Of a DNA stretch of 32,029 nucleotides, positions 31,690 through 32,029 are shown piece by piece. The notes under the pieces were generated by a model, which worked only from the letters and a program-made list of their open reading frames with translations, made no database searches and was not told the DNA's origin. A program made the position numbers and the translations under genes. The stretch comes from Bacteroidota bacterium (lineage in GTDB: Bacteria > Bacteroidota > Bacteroidia > Cytophagales > Cyclobacteriaceae), in NCBI GenBank assembly GCA_013285945.1, contig JABDGP010000037.1:1-32029 (forward strand), written 5' to 3'. Numbering within the stretch: the first letter of the stretch is position 1; each line of letters starts with the position of its first letter.

Positions 31690-32029
31690 TATTTTTCAAA
31701 AATTACTTTTCCATTAAATACTTCCGTGCTACCGGTGTTAGTCACCTGCATTCGGTAGATATAAAGCCCACTATTTAGAACTTGAACAGGCTCCCAGAGA
31801 GGAGAATAGAAACCAGGGGGGAGCGAACCGTTTACTAAGGTAGTAATTTTTCTTCCCATTATATCATAAACCTCCAAAGTGACCTGATAGCTGGGATTTG
31901 TATCGGGCAGGGTAAATGGGATTGTGACGTTTCCACTCGTTGGGTTGGGATAAGCTTCACCCAAAGAAATCCCCATTGGCTTAATTGTCGATTTCAAATT
32001 TTCGCCATAGTAAATCCGGAATAAAGAGG
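31689..32029 (-). CDS. C-terminal end of a T9SS cargo protein (cut by right window edge)
   Basis: The frame is open from the window edge to TAA 31691-31689, about 112 residues, and clearly belongs to a larger protein. It ends in a T9SS type A sorting domain: GEAYPNPTSGNVTIPFTLP, a YDIMGRKITTLV strand pair, GFYSPLWE, and the closing SGLYIYRMQV with GKVIFEK. This domain directs export through the type IX system and is then removed. The apparent start at 31997 is a TTG inside the frame and should not be taken as the gene start, because codons before it (…RIYYGEN) continue to the edge. The function of the full protein cannot be judged from here. Confidence 0.9.
   Translation of the reverse strand, partial: SLFRIYYGENLKSTIKPMGISLGEAYPNPTSGNVTIPFTLPDTNPSYQVTLEVYDIMGRKITTLVNGSLPPGFYSPLWEPVQVLNSGLYIYRMQVTNTGSTEVFNGKVIFEK

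Noticed and set aside
31689..31997. Stand-alone 102-residue gene at the right edge
   Set aside because: The apparent start is a TTG within an open frame that continues to the window end; it is the sorting domain of a longer protein.

Overview
The window reads as a chromosomal segment of a Bacteroidota bacterium, most likely order Cytophagales. Three things point there. It carries a gliding/type IX secretion (T9SS) cluster, a partial protein ending in a T9SS sorting domain, and many promoters of the Bacteroidetes type (-7 TAnnTTTG, sometimes with -33 TTTG about 19-20 bases upstream) with no clear Shine-Dalgarno sites. Coding density is high and no gene-free stretch exceeds 300 bases. I see no tRNA, rRNA, CRISPR array, insertion sequence or prophage.

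Layout. 1-1.4 kb: 5' part of batD, cut by the left edge, divergent from a 63-residue hypothetical gene. 1.7-4.0 kb: queG, divergent from rfaE2 and a YugP-like membrane zinc peptidase. 4.0-6.9 kb: acyl-CoA dehydrogenase, an unknown 168-residue gene starting at TTG, a degenerate 3-hydroxyacyl-CoA dehydrogenase-like gene, and ridA. 6.9-11.0 kb: a tight plus-strand run of gltX, a small basic protein, an AIM24-type protein, a saccharopine/alanine-dehydrogenase-like enzyme and a DUF4286 protein. 11.1-19.3 kb, minus strand: DUF4271 membrane protein, hemD, porP/sprF, gldK, gldL, gldM, gldN, then a terminator and a GNAT acetyltransferase. 19.4-23.0 kb: hemW, a TerB-like small protein, and a WG-repeat protein. 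23.1-27.8 kb, plus strand: a persulfide-dioxygenase/double-rhodanese fusion with tpx, an exported amidohydrolase with an exported hydroxypyruvate-isomerase-like protein, and a secreted His/Lys-rich repeat protein. 27.8-32.0 kb, minus strand: a partial T9SS cargo protein, a secreted caspase-like protein whose start overlaps the cargo stop, and a separate propeller/Y_Y_Y membrane sensor.

How the genes work together. GldL and GldM form the inner-membrane proton-driven motor of T9SS; GldK and GldN form the periplasmic ring; PorP/SprF is an outer-membrane partner. The cargo protein at the right edge would use this machine. HemD and HemW both serve tetrapyrrole metabolism and flank the DUF4271 gene.

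The most striking observation is an in-frame TAA inside gldL. The same frame continues for 92 more sensible residues, and a 56-residue internal tandem repeat of the protein runs straight through the stop. It is a real truncation, a recoded codon, or a base error, and reads can decide. Other points worth a look are the cargo-caspase TAATG coupling, the propeller sensor without an output domain, a dehydrogenase that has lost its active-site signature, and several promoters that almost touch the start codon.
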